From Azolla caroliniana (lineage: Eukaryota; Polypodiophyta): DNA of 64,000 bases. Positions 48,931-59,792 of this stretch are shown piece by piece. The stretch's first letter is position 1. Each line of letters opens with the position of its first letter. Where the stretch lies: positions 20,522,001 to 20,586,000 of the forward strand of contig JBHGNT010000012.1 of NCBI GenBank assembly GCA_043228905.1, in the 5' to 3' direction. The notes under the pieces were generated by a model. The model did not search any database, was not told the origin of the DNA, and saw only the letters and a program-made list of their open reading frames with translations. The translations under genes and the position numbers were made by a program.

Positions 48931-49031
48931 AATAGTATCAGAGTGACTTGTTGTTTGGCGGCAACAAAAGAAGTAGAGAAAGTTGAAAAAGAAGATAAGG
49001 TAAACAAAAATCTCACTTTCAAAAAAAGAAT

Positions 49032-50318
49032 ATGGCCTCAACATCTGGAACAGGAGTTGAAACCCGAAAGTTCGATGGCAAATTTTTTGCCTTGTTGAAG
49101 GAGATGATGTAGGATGTGTTGATCATCAGGAGACAAATTGAAGCTATTCGACATAGCGAAAAACCAACTATGATGTCAGCACGCGCTCCACCATCCGAAT
49201 GCATCTGGCCGAGAATGTTTATTTTAGCATGGGCAAGGAGACAACAACTTTCTCGTTCTGGGAGAAGTTGCAAGCAATGTACAAAAAGAAGTCCTCCTCG
49301 TCGAAACTTATATTGATTCGATAACTATTTAATATGAAGATGAGAGAGTCGGATCCTGCAACCTCCCACATCAACACCTTCAACAGGGTGTTTTCTGAAC
49401 TCTCCTCCAAAAGGATTAATTTCAAAGACGAGGTTAAAGCCCTTGCCCTCCTATTGAGCTTGCCGGCGAATTGGGAGCTATTCTGCATGACATTCGCCAA
49501 TAGCCGTCCGATCTTCAATCTAGATGAGACGATCTGCCTCACCGAGGACATTCGGCGAAAATCGATGGGACTCACCATCGACGAATTGGAGAAGCCCACC
49601 ACTCGACTGAGAGGATCAACCGACCGAGTAGATCGAGAAAACAAGGTGACAAAATCGGTCAAAATCATAGTCGATCGAGAACAAGGGGAGACTGACAACG
49701 GTCAAAGTCGAGAACGAGCCAATCATGCAAATTCTACACCCACTGTAGAAAATCCAGTCACAATGTTTCCGACTGCTAGTCGATCAAGAGGAAAGAGAGT
49801 GGACGGAGATCCGAGCAGAATCAAGGATGATCCGACTCGAATCACTCTCTAGTTCGCAACCAAGTCAATGTTGTCAACACCCGATCGGGAGAAATCCTCT
49901 CCTTAGAGGACTCGATGATCGGAGACGTCCTCTACAGTGCGCAAGACGTGCACACGTGGTTGTTAGATTCTAGCGTCACATTCCATGTGACCCCGAACAT
50001 CGAATGGTTTTCGAAATATTCAGCTGAAGCCAATGACACAATCCGACTCGACAACGGGCATGAGTGCATAATTGTAGAGTTCGGAGAGGTCCCCATCCGA
50101 CTACCAAATGGCAACATGATCACCTTGCACCAAGTTCAGCATGTACCCGATTTGAAAAGGAGTATGGTCTCCATCAACGTGTTAGCCGAAGATGGGTACC
50201 AAACGACTCTAAATGTGTCAACATGGATGATCTGCCAAGGAAATCTAAGAATTGGAAGCGGTGTCGTGAAGATTTTCGTCCACAAGCGGAAACCCGAGCA
50301 ACGAGAGCCAAAGAGCGA
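49032..50318 (+). pseudogene. copia gag and protease (I), broken
   Basis: ATG 49032 (MASTSGTGVETRKFDGKFF). TAG at 49110-49112 stands where sister H reads CAG (Gln). A frame change near 49190 is followed by gag continuing in 49334-49852 (DPATSHINTFNRV, RRKSMGLTIDELEKP). The protease region 49915 on reads HTWLLDSSVTFHVTP: the active-site DSGA of its relatives has become DSSV, losing the conserved Gly. After GGNLRIGSG-like sequence the frame runs into J. Not functional. Confidence 0.85.
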
Positions 50319-50887
50319 TGTGCAACGTTGCACACGTACATAATGTATTTGTAATAGTAATAAAGGTATAAAGGTGATGAGGTTGTACGCACTTCCACGT
50401 GAGAGAGAGAGAGAGAGAGGTACTATGCGATACATAGGTACCTAGTTGTTTGTGAGGAGGTGGGAGTTAAGGGGCCATCAATCTCACCCTCCCCCAAATC
50501 AAGGCAAATATCCCCTTTGAATGAAAGGGGATATTTTAGTCTCACTTTTGTAAGCGGTCTTCCCTCCTTGTGCTATAAAAGGAGAGAGAAGGCACCATTG
50601 TGGGGGTTGCCTATTTTGAGTGTGCGAGGTATACCACGTAGGTCGAGCGTTAGGGTTAGGGTTAGGGTTTCGAGTAGTCGTTTGGTGCAGCCATGGCGGC
50701 CACCATTTGTTGTAATCATTCATTTCTTAATAGAACTTCTTGTTGAGTATCTTGATTGCATCTTCTTCTTCTATCATAATGTCATATGCGTTCTCTTCTC
50801 CCCTTGAGCTAATCTTTCTCCTCCACTCCCTAGTCCAAGACCCCCGTGGTCCCGCCCTTCTACACGCACGCGCGTAACTACGCGACA
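50319..50887 (+). repeat. 5' LTR of J (569 bp)
   Basis: Begins with the perfect palindrome TGTGCAACGTTGCACA and ends ACGCGACA. It has a 13-bp-stem hairpin at 50506-50536 (ATATCCCCTTT, loop GAATG, AAAGGGGATAT), a TATA box CTATAAAAGGAG at about 50573, a (GA)n run at 50401-50418 and three TTAGGG units near 50650. Collinear with LTR L. Confidence 0.85.
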
Positions 50888-50924
50888 TATTTGGTGAACC
50901 GGACGTGAAGGGCGGCAAGGGAGC

Positions 50925-51572
50925 ATGGAGATGGAAGAAGACTTTGACTTCGAGGAGATGATGACAAAGATCATGATGGAAGCCGGACGGAAGATGGCGA
51001 AGCGAGATGCGGCTCAACAAGCCGTCGAAAGGGTGGTCGATCGAGTCGGCCGGTTCAATGGGAATGAGGTCCTAAAAATTTTGGGAGCCTACAAGGCCGA
51101 GATGGCGAAAGGGGGCATGGACGAGGCGATGCGACTAGAGTATTTTCCGCGAGTGGCGGCCGTATCGGTGCACAAGGACGTCAAGGAGCTACGAGAAGCT
51201 CACGAGTCATGGGAGTCCTTCGAGGGAGCTCTATTGGAAGCGTACGGATACGCGAAACCGGAGTGGGTATGCGGGCAACACGATGGGGAGCGGTCGGCAA
51301 CAACATGGCCCGCGAACGGCGGAGAAGAGAGAGCGGCGAGTGAGTACGCACTACTGCCGGAAGAGAGCTCAACGCAAAACGGTTCAGAGGAGCTCGACCT
51401 AGAAGCGCTAATACAGGAGGCATGCGAGCTTGTAAAGGGGAAAATCGAAGCTGAAGAAGGGCTTATTATGGAGTCGGGCCGGAGGCAATCGGAGGTTGAG
51501 GAGGCCGAAAGAGAATGGTACATCGGTACCATGGGAGAGGGTGCGAAGCGAGCCACCCTCTCGACATGCTGA
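50925..51572 (+). CDS. gag-like protein of J (215 aa)
   Basis: Starts at ATG 50925, 18 bp after the primer site, and is open to TGA 51570-51572. The first about 125 residues align with gag of K: GRFNGNEVL for GQFNGKDVS, YKAEMAKGGM for YKAEMLRCGI, and ESWESFEGALLEAY for PTWEAFEVELKRTF. It is acidic and would form the particle shell. After residue 125 it diverges and is rich in Glu, Ala and Ser, leading into the repeated region. No zinc knuckle. The stop may be a mutation, because the same frame remains largely open beyond it. Confidence 0.65.
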   Translation: MEMEEDFDFEEMMTKIMMEAGRKMAKRDAAQQAVERVVDRVGRFNGNEVLKILGAYKAEMAKGGMDEAMRLEYFPRVAAVSVHKDVKELREAHESWESFEGALLEAYGYAKPEWVCGQHDGERSATTWPANGGEERAASEYALLPEESSTQNGSEELDLEALIQEACELVKGKIEAEEGLIMESGRRQSEVEEAEREWYIGTMGEGAKRATLSTC

Positions 51573-53551
51573 GAAAGATCGACCGAGGACGAGGTCGAGG
51601 ACGGTGAGGCGGCGATCGCCGATTCGAGCGGACATGAGGGAGTTCGGGCATGGAGGCCCGAAACATCGAGCGGGGAGAAGACGGGCGGTGGTGCCGCGAC
51701 CTTACGCACACCGGGCCTAGAGACTCCGGCAACCGGCCTGAGAGCCGGTGTGAGACCTAGAGTGACGGGCGGTGGCGGCGGCAAGGCGGGCGACCACGAC
51801 GGCGACGATGTGGGAGAGGGTGCGGAGCGAGCGAGCCTCTCGACTTGTGGAAAGAGGACGGCCATGGATGAGGCCAATATCTACGGAGCAATGGACGCCA
51901 CTTCGAGGGTGGGCGAAAGTTTCGGGACGCGGTTGCCCGAAACGTTCTACGAGGATTTCAGGAGCATACTCGAGGCTTGCGAAATCGAGGAAGAAGAGGA
52001 GACGAGCGGCGGTGCCGCGACCTTCCACACACTGGTCCTAGAGACTCCGGCAACCGGCCCGAGAGCCGGTGTGAGACCTAGAGAGACGGACGGTGGCGGC
52101 AGCAAGGCGGGCAACCGAAATGATGAAGAGGAGGTTTGTAGCGGACGGAGGTGAGATCCCTCGACACCGAGGCCGGAGACTTCAGTAGTTGCGCCCGAGC
52201 GCGGACATAAGACCGGGGAGATGGGCGGTGGCCATGAGGATGAGAGGCCCGGAGTGGGCACGTGCGAAAAGACCGAAGGAGAGGTCCGGAGCGGCATCGA
52301 GGAGCGAGTCGGGAACCGACCCGACCGAAAGATGAGCCGGTCGGTAATCCGACCCGACCGGGAGGCGGAGCGGAAGAAGAGTGAAGCGGGGGTCGGTCAA
52401 CCGGGCACGAACTGAAGGAAGCCGGCAAGACAGGGATTGTTTGATTGATTCATAGCCGGCCGGGTACGATTACGGTGGGAGCCGGTGAGAGTGAGAAGGA
52501 GGCCTAGTGGGCACGGTGATCACGGCTTGCTAGAAGACCGAGAGCGAGACAGACCTTCCACACCCATTCTAGAGACTTCGGCGGTTGCGGATCAACGTGA
52601 GACCGGAGAGATGGCGGGTGGCGGCGAGGAGTCGGAGGCCGAAGCGGACAAAGTTATCGGAGCGCGTATCCGGTATGAGATAATGGACGAGCGGGTCCAA
52701 GATGGCGAGCTCGGGTCGGAACGGGCTACAGTGACAAAGGAAGAAGTGGCCGACGTGGAGGTCGGGTCTATGGCGGATGAAGGGCGTAACACGAAGCATG
52801 TACTACGGTCGGTGAAGGGCCCAAGAACGAGCATGCATCCAAGAGAGCGTCAACGAGTGACCGGAAACAGTGGACCGATTGAGCCTTTGAGAGGCGAGGA
52901 CTCGGTGGTGAACCGAGAGTGGGAGGAACCCTCCACACCTACCCGTGAGGCATCGGCGGTCGCGGATCGAAAGGAGAACGAAGAAACGGTGGGTGGCAGC
53001 GAGGACTTGGAGACCGACGCGGAGGTCGTGTCTACGGCAGAAGCATGACACGAGACGCATGCAATACGGCCAGTGGAGGGCCAAGACACAAGCATGCATA
53101 CGGCGGATGGGTGACAACGATTGACCGACGATGACGGTCCGGTCAAGCCTTCGTGAGGCAATCGTGGGACGAAGGACAGCGCGGCGAAGCACCAAGATCG
53201 ACGGCATGGGTCGAGCGCGATTGGCATGAGCGGAGAGTCGTATCTAGGAAAACGGAGGAGATGCACGGAGAACAACGGGGTACATACCGGGAAGAGAAAG
53301 CGTGACGGCTTCCCGGAGGGCATACAAGGCCAAGCGGGCCAAGAGGGCGCAAGTCGAGGTGAGGCGATAACGAGAGCCTCGAGGGATACCGACACGGAGG
53401 TCGGGATGACGATACGCTCTAATACGAGAGAGCACGGCGATAAAGGGGAAAGCGAAAAACGCGTGATGGGGTCATCGAAGGACCGAAGCACGATCACGCA
53501 TTCGGAGGGCAACATCGACATACGGGGAAAGCCTACGGAAGGCAAGCGCGG
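51573..53551 (+). pseudogene. GC-rich repeated ORF region of J, function unknown
   Basis: Frame 0 (that of the gag) stays open in long pieces: 51750-52154, 52485-53048 and 53226-53594, separated by a few stops, mostly TGA. The predicted peptide is rich in Glu, Arg, Gly, Thr and Ser and has no domain I know. Two about 300-bp units are duplicated in tandem (GGAGAGGGTGCGRAGCGAGC at 51534 and 51813; GGTGCCGCGACCTT at 51690 and 52012; CTAGAGACTCCGGCAACCGG in both). Weaker copies of a GCGGTYGCGGATC..GGTGGC motif follow at about 52580 and 52960. It may once have extended gag, giving a protein of about 890 residues. Confidence 0.5.
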
Positions 53552-54255
53552 TGTCGTAGTGTATTCCACACACTACGTGAAAACCATAAAATAATATATC
53601 CGAATTTAGATACATATAAATAAATAAATAATATATCAAAAGAATTTATCACGTGCATAGGGCAAGATTTGAACCATGCACCTCCACATAGATAAACCCC
53701 AACTTTACCATTGTAATAACTTATCTTTAGTGTTATAAATATAGATTTAATACGTATAAGACCTTTATTTACACATACCTTTATTAAAAGGTAAAAATCA
53801 TGTATTCTTTAGAGTGTGAATATTTTATTTACACGTGACATTAAAAGTGACTCATGCACATCTAGTGTGCACGAGCCCTATATTTAGGAAATGACAAAAC
53901 ATCACATGCACATTTAGTGTGCATGGGTACTTTAGGTGAAAAAGCATGAAGCCATGCTTAGCCTCTTCCATCTTTATATAAGGAGGAGAAAAATATGTAT
54001 ATGGTTGTTGATTAATATACAAGTTTTGATCAATCTAATATATTTGTGGGATTCACGAATTTTGCCATCTAATTGCTCTTATAATCTAAATATTGTTTTA
54101 ATTACACTAAACTCGTGGGATTCACGAGATTGCTATCTTACTTCTCTTTCCACTATTCATAACTAGCCTTAAGTTGTATTCCTCTTCCTCCTAGTCCAAA
54201 ACCTCGGCGGTTCCCACCCGACTCACGCAACGATCCGGAGCCGAAAGGCACGACA
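53552..54255 (+). repeat. 5' LTR of K (704 bp)
   Basis: Begins TGTCGTAGTGT with an inverted repeat (CGTAGTGT and ACACTACG) and ends GGCACGACA, like the J and L ends. Antisense tRNA-like sequence lies at about 53666-53728. A TATA-like TTATATAAGGAGG is at about 53974. The very AT-rich LTR contrasts with the GC-rich coding part. Confidence 0.75.
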
Positions 54256-54293
54256 CAGTTGGTGAACCCGACGTGAAAACGGGTGGCAAGGAG

Positions 54294-56336
54294 ATGGAAA
54301 ATCAACAAGAGGCTAGCAACATGATGATGATGTTCGAGCGCATGCTACAAGAACAATGCGCGATGTCGGAGATAGCGGCATCAGTGGAGCGGCTCGTGCA
54401 ACGAAACGGGCAATTCAACGGGAAAGACGTGTCGCGGTATCTTCGGGATTACAAGGCGGAGATGCTACGGTGCGGAATATCGGAAGGACTGCAAGTGACG
54501 TCCTTCAACCGGGTGGCGACCGACGGGCTTCAAGCAAGCATCCATGGGCTACGACAGCAAAATCCGACATGGGAGGCGTTTGAAGTAGAGCTAAAGAGGA
54601 CGTTCGCCATCGAGGATTCCTCCAAGGCGACGCGAAGGGGATTCGAAGATTGGGTGGAGACGCCGGACAAGGGATTGAAGGTCGTTGATGTGTTTTCGGC
54701 ATTCGAAAGCCGGTTCGGGAGGTTGTCCGCGAGAGATCAAGCTATCCTCGTACCGGACAAGGTGATCATGTTCTTGCGAGCCGTGGACGTCCGGGACCGG
54801 AAAGATCTCGGAGTGCTCTTGGAGGACACGACCACGGAGAGCGGCCTCACCGAAACATGGGAAAGCGTGCGGGATATCGTCGCGCGATACACGAAGAGGG
54901 GGCAATGGCTTGCCGACGAGGAAAAGAGGGTTTCGGAACCGATTCCGAAACCGAGAACCGGATTGGAAGACCATCAACTGAGGGCTCGAGAGACTACAAC
55001 CGAGAAGGGGATTGATGCATCTACGATGGAGCAACTATTGAAGGAGATGGAGAATCTAAAGATCGCGATGGTGAAGAAGTCGGAAGACCGCCCCACAAGC
55101 TCCAAGTATACGGACCGATGGTGCATATGGTGCGATAGCGCCGAACACAATCGGAGGGATTGCGACGAGCATAAGGAGGCGCTACGGCGGGATCTCATCT
55201 ACTACGAGGGAAACCAGATTCATTCGATGGACTCTCGGAAGCCACTCCGACCGAACTTCCGGAAAGGCGGCATGAAGAAGGTGCTCGAGGAGGAATTGGC
55301 GGCAAGAAGCAACTATGCGACAACCGCGGGAATATGTGTCGGGGAGTCATCGAGAGCAAAGACGTCTTTTTGGCCGGAAGTTCTAGAAAACACCGAGAAA
55401 ACCGACTCCAACGAGATCCGAAGCACCGCGGAAGGCGTCTGGGAAGCTACGGGATGGGAGTGCCCTGTCGACAAGAATAGCGTATATGCCCTGTGTCAAT
55501 TGCATAAGGTGTATGTGGACGAGAAACGACGACGCACGGAGGATGCGGCCGGGCCATCGAAGATACCGGAAAGTTGGAACTCCAGAGGTAAGGGAAAAGA
55601 AAAGGCGACTCCGGCATTCAAGCTCGCCTCGGACATAGAACAACAAACCGACTTGAAAAGAGTGTTCGAGGAAAGAATCTTGGATAGCCGGGTAGATTTC
55701 TCGCTTCGGGAGCTACTCGGAATAGCAAAGAAGGAGTTCCACAATCTTCTCGTAGATCTCGTGAAGCGAAAAAGACAAAGTACGGAGGAAAATGCTCCAA
55801 GGGTGAATGCGAATACCGTTTTAATGAACGACACCGAAGTGGAGGACGAAATTCCGAACTCCCACTATACAAGGCCACATTGGGCACGCGCGACTACGGA
55901 AACTCCGGTCCGAATTGGCAACATCAAAGAAACCGTGTTAGCATTGATTGATCACGGATCGGAGATCAACTTGATGTCCAAGGAGTTCTACCGGAAGGGG
56001 AAGTGGCCTATTAACACCAACCATGGATGGAAGATTCGGGCGGCCACCAAAGCAACGGAAGATCTATTTGCGGCTTGTCCGGATGTGACGGTGAAGATCG
56101 GGGATGTCGAGATTGACCAAAATTTCTTCGTGCAAGATGAGGTTTCACATTCCGTCATCCTCGGCCAACCCTTTATCACGGCATCACGGATGGAGACGAA
56201 GGTGCTCGATAGCGGTGCGGCTTTTGCGCGAATTCGGAGCCAAAACGGTGGGAAATCCGTCCAATTCCTAACGGTGCCGGCAAATCACGAAAGGAACAAG
56301 AGGGAACTCTTGTCCCAAGTGAGAATGGATTTTTAA
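54294..56336 (+). CDS. gag-protease polyprotein of K (680 aa)
   Basis: Starts at ATG 54294 (MENQQEASN), just after the primer site; an upstream GTG in frame is less likely. Order: helical gag/capsid-like region (residues about 1-230, RNGQFNGKDVSRYLRDYKAEM); zinc knuckle CIWCDSAEHNRRDC (C-x2-C-x4-H-x4-C, about residue 277); linker; aspartic protease near residue 552 with active site LIDHGSEINLM (D-H-G in place of the common D-T/S-G) and the second motif HSVILGQPFI. It ends at TAA 56334-56336. Pol is in another frame, so its expression would need a frameshift or separate initiation. The frame is intact. Confidence 0.85.
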   Translation: MENQQEASNMMMMFERMLQEQCAMSEIAASVERLVQRNGQFNGKDVSRYLRDYKAEMLRCGISEGLQVTSFNRVATDGLQASIHGLRQQNPTWEAFEVELKRTFAIEDSSKATRRGFEDWVETPDKGLKVVDVFSAFESRFGRLSARDQAILVPDKVIMFLRAVDVRDRKDLGVLLEDTTTESGLTETWESVRDIVARYTKRGQWLADEEKRVSEPIPKPRTGLEDHQLRARETTTEKGIDASTMEQLLKEMENLKIAMVKKSEDRPTSSKYTDRWCIWCDSAEHNRRDCDEHKEALRRDLIYYEGNQIHSMDSRKPLRPNFRKGGMKKVLEEELAARSNYATTAGICVGESSRAKTSFWPEVLENTEKTDSNEIRSTAEGVWEATGWECPVDKNSVYALCQLHKVYVDEKRRRTEDAAGPSKIPESWNSRGKGKEKATPAFKLASDIEQQTDLKRVFEERILDSRVDFSLRELLGIAKKEFHNLLVDLVKRKRQSTEENAPRVNANTVLMNDTEVEDEIPNSHYTRPHWARATTETPVRIGNIKETVLALIDHGSEINLMSKEFYRKGKWPINTNHGWKIRAATKATEDLFAACPDVTVKIGDVEIDQNFFVQDEVSHSVILGQPFITASRMETKVLDSGAAFARIRSQNGGKSVQFLTVPANHERNKRELLSQVRMDF

Positions 56337-56470
56337 AGCGGACTGTTGCGGAGTGGGGAAGTGATAGTCCGAGAAGCCCTGATACCCCACACAGGAAGAA
56401 AACTCTCGGAGCAAAACATGTACGAATCGGTCCGGATGGGGCATCTACGTACACGACCGTAACCGGAGGA

Positions 56471-57667
56471 TTGAAGAAAGGATACCGACAAGTGGAGGAT
56501 AAGTTGCGGTCGGCATCAATAATAAAAGAAGATGAAGAAATCGTGGGGATAGTCGAGGAAGTGTTCTATGGGAGCACGCTACAACGACTTGAAGAGCTTG
56601 CGGAAGATAAAAGCCAAGGGAACCGGGTAGTCCTGGTGGAATCGGTCGAGATGTACGAGATCATTGCGAAAATGGAGCCGGATACGCTCCGTAAAGAAGA
56701 AGCAATGGTAAGTACGAAATACAAGACCGTGGAGAAGAAGGTGAAACCGGCCGCGGGACCACTACCCGCCGATAGCGAACAAAAGAGGAAAGAAGTCTCG
56801 GGAGATCCGACACTTCGGAAGTCCGTGGATATCGGACATGCCTTCACGGATGAGACCCGGAAGAAACTTCGGATCGGTGGAGGTGGGTTCCTATTACAGA
56901 AAGAAGAAGAACGGTTTCGCGAGATGTTGGAGCAACACGGCAAAGCGTTTGCATTTACATCAAGGGAGATAGGGTGCGTCGATCCGAGAATAGTGGAGCC
57001 GATGGTGATCTTTACGATTGACCATGTACCGTGGAATCTGAAGCCGATTCCGGTGCCACGAGCGCATATTCCGAAAGTCATTGACTTGCTCAAGGAGAAG
57101 GTGGCGATGGGGATTCTAGAGCCATCAACTGCTCCGTACTCAAATCGATGGTTTACGGTTCCGAAGAAGAATGGGTCACTCCGATTTATCCAAGACTTGC
57201 AACCGGTGAATAAGGTCACGATCCGGAACTCGGGAGTCGGTCCGATAGTGGACGAATTTGCGGAAGCTTTTGCCGGTCGTGTGATATACTCCATCGGAGA
57301 CCTATACTCGGGGTATGACCAATTCCAACTAGCCGTGGAGAGCCGAGACATCACAACCATGCGAACACCGATAGGATTGGTCCGAATGTGCACACTACCA
57401 CAAGGAGCGACAAACTCGGTTGCTCATATGATGAACGCGATGAACAAGGTGCTTCGAGACTGCATTCTGGAGATAACGATGCCGTTCCTCGATGACATTC
57501 CGATGAAAGGATGCGCGGTCGAAGAAAAAGATGAGACTATGGATGATCGGGGATGCCGAAAGTTCGTGGTCGACCATATTCATGCTTGCGAGAAAGTGTT
57601 GCGAAAGCTAGAAGATGTGCACCTAACACTTTCCGGGGAGAAATCGGCATTCGGGCAAGAAGAAATA
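56471..57667 (+). CDS. reverse transcriptase part of K pol (5' part before F)
   Basis: Copies element RNA into DNA. The frame differs from gag-protease. The start is uncertain (no ATG at the front; the codon at 56471 is TTG). RT motifs: PYSNRWFTVPKKNGSLRFIQDL (fingers, about 57134-57200), YSGYDQFQL (about 57305), LPQGATNS (about 57400) and the catalytic box MPFLDDIPMKG (about 57479-57510), which has FLDD where most gypsy RTs have YxDD. The frame is broken only by F at 57668 and resumes at 63050. These motif variants remind me of gypsy elements known from fungi. Confidence 0.85.
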
Positions 57668-58270
57668 TGATGGAAATTAATCGACACTTTCCAAACTTCA
57701 CCTCTCGGCCACAACCAAGGAAACACACGAATCGTTGTTGCAGAAAATGGGAAATGCGAAAAATAGAGTGGACACACGATTTAACGTGGAAAACCCTGTA
57801 CGGGAAAAACCACGGGAGTACAAGACTCCAAACCAAAAACTATGCACAGAGAAATATACAATGGCGAGCTTCAAGGCGACGACCTTGAGCTCGCTGTCCT
57901 CGCCACAAGCGGCGGAAATACACAGAGGCGTCGACCTCTTTCTCTCTCACGCTCTATCTCTCTCACGGCTGCTCTCTCTTCACTCCTCTTGAGTGGAAAA
58001 ACAGAAAAATGAGAAGCAACATAAAAACTGTTTGCCCTAAGTCATATTTATACACATATGACTTTGGGGCTATTTACAACTATAGCCTCAAGGGCCCTTG
58101 GCAAACATATTCACGGATATGTCCCCGCATCCGGATCTCTCTCTGGGTACATTCGTCATCCGGCTCCGAAGCCGGGGTCTTCATCATCCGGTTCCGAAAC
58201 CGAAACCGGACTTGTCGGCATTCATCTCTGACATCCGACCATCCCATCCGAAGGGACCGTAATCCCAACA
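57668..58270 (-). repeat. 3' LTR of copia F (603 bp)
   Basis: On the minus strand it starts TGTTGGGATTACGG and ends TTAATTTCCATCA. A TATA-like TATAAATATGAC (minus) lies near 58050. Differences from the other LTR are near 57730, 57909 and 58142. Confidence 0.95.
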
Positions 58271-58280
58271 AACTCCCCCT

Positions 58281-59792
58281 TCACTTCGGCATGGGATGTC
58301 TCTCCAATCCGATCCTCTTCCAGCATGCTTCCAGTTTGTCGGGTGTGAGCACCTTGGTCAGCATATCCGACCCGTTCTCGTCCGTGTGGACCTTCGTCAG
58401 CACGAACTCCTTGTCTTCTATCCTTTCCCGGATCCAGTGATATCTTCGCTGGATGTGCTTCGTCCGGGAGTGATAGGCCGCGTTCTTCGCAAGGTGGATG
58501 GCACTCTGACTGTCGCAGTAGAGTCGGTACTCCTCCTGCTGGATACCGAGCTCTCTAATGAAGTCCTTCATCCATATTATTTCCTTGCCGGCTTCAACAG
58601 CCGCCATGTACTCCGCCTCCGTGGTTGACAACGCAACCGTCTTCTGCAGCCTCAACTGCCATGAAACAGCTCCCCCTGCATATGTCATCACATACCCTGA
58701 TGTGGACCGGCTGGTATCTGCATCAGCCGACATATCCGAATCGGTAAAGCCGTCGAGTTCGGGCTTGCCGGAGCCGAATCGGAGGCACACGTTTGCCGTG
58801 CCCTTCAGGTATCGGAGTATCCACTTGGCCGCGTTCCAATGCTCTTTGCCGGGATTGCTCATGTACCGGCTCACCACTCCGACTGCGTATCCAATGTCCG
58901 GTCTTGTATACACCATTGCGTACATCAAGCTTCCGACGACAGAGGCATATGGCACTTTCATCATGTCCTCCTTCTCAGCCTTTGTCTTGGGGCTTTGCTT
59001 GCTGGACAGCTTGCAGTTTGCCGGGAGGGTCGATCCGACCGGTCTTGCTTCCGACATGTTGAACCGTTTAAGCACCTTTGTCACGTACTTCTCCTGTGAC
59101 AGCCACAACTACTTCTTGCTCCGGTCCCGGATGATGTGCATCCCTAGTATTTGTCTCGCCGGACCCAAGTCCTTCATAGAGAAGGTTCGGTGAAGAGCCT
59201 TCTTCAGCATCCGTATCTTGACCTGGTCCCGTCCGACGATCAACATGTCGTCCACGTACAGGAGGAGTATTAGAAAGTCTCCTCCTTCGAACTTCTTCAC
59301 AAACACGCAGTGGTCGGACTGCGTTTTGAGGTACCCTTCGCCGGTCATGAAAGAGTCGAACTTCCGGTACCATTGCCGGGGAGCCTGCTTCAGTCCGTAA
59401 AGGCTCTTCTTCAACCGGCATACCAGGTGCTCCTTCCCTTTCTTCTCGAATCCTTCCGGTTGCTGCATGTAGATCTCTTCTTCGAGGTCGCCGTGAAGGA
59501 ATGCCGTCTTCACGTCCATCTGTTCTACCTCGAGGTCCATGCTTGCCGCTATGCTCAGCACCGTCCGGATGGAGGTCATCTTCACTACCGGGGCAAATAT
59601 CTCGTCGAAGTCGACGCCCTTCTTCTGCTGAAACCCCTTCACCACGATCCTGGCTTTGTATCTCGGGGGGTTTCCGGCATCTCCCGGTTTCAGCTTGAAC
59701 ACCCACTTGTTTCGAAGTGCCCGCTTTCCTTTCGGCAGCTCCACAAGTTCATATGTGTAGTTCTCATGCAGGGAATCCATCTCGTCCTGCAC
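58281..59792 (-). pseudogene. RT and RNase H of copia F
   Basis: RT: NKWVFKLKPG, AFLHGDLEEEIYM, GLKQAPRQWYRKF and catalytic LLLYVDDMLIVG (about 59262-59230). TAG at 59111-59109 interrupts the frame after DRSKK and before LWLSQEKYVTKV. RNase H: FTDSDMSADADTSRSTSGYVM, ALSTTEAEYMA, DSQSAIHLAKNAAYHSRTKHI. It ends at TGA 58283-58281, next to the purine tract. Apart from that stop the frame is open and matches G and M. Confidence 0.9.

Larger units (their letters stand above)
48639..50318 (+). mobile_element. Ty1/copia element I, 5' half (cut by J)
   Basis: 5' LTR (48639-48930), primer-site remnant ATAGTATCAGAG (48931-48942), gag and protease follow. The sequence stops at 50318, where the LTR of J begins. 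LTR and proteins match element H, so it is the same family in the opposite orientation. Integrase, RT and 3' LTR are not in the window and would be expected right of K/J. Confidence 0.85.
50319..53551 (+). mobile_element. gypsy-like non-autonomous element J
   Basis: LTR (50319-50887), primer-site-like TGGTGAACCGGACGTG (50892-50907), then a gag-like gene (50925-51572) and about 2 kb of GC-rich decayed coding sequence (51573-53551) without zinc knuckle, protease, RT or integrase. LTR end, primer site and gag are homologous to K. K's LTR starts at 53552 and no second J LTR is in the window, so J is probably interrupted by K. Composition is much richer in G+C than DNA to the left. Confidence 0.7.

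Noticed and set aside
51200-51877. Long minus-strand frames in J (also 52803-53569)
   Set aside because: Antisense shadows of the GC-rich plus-strand frame, which carries the gag homology.
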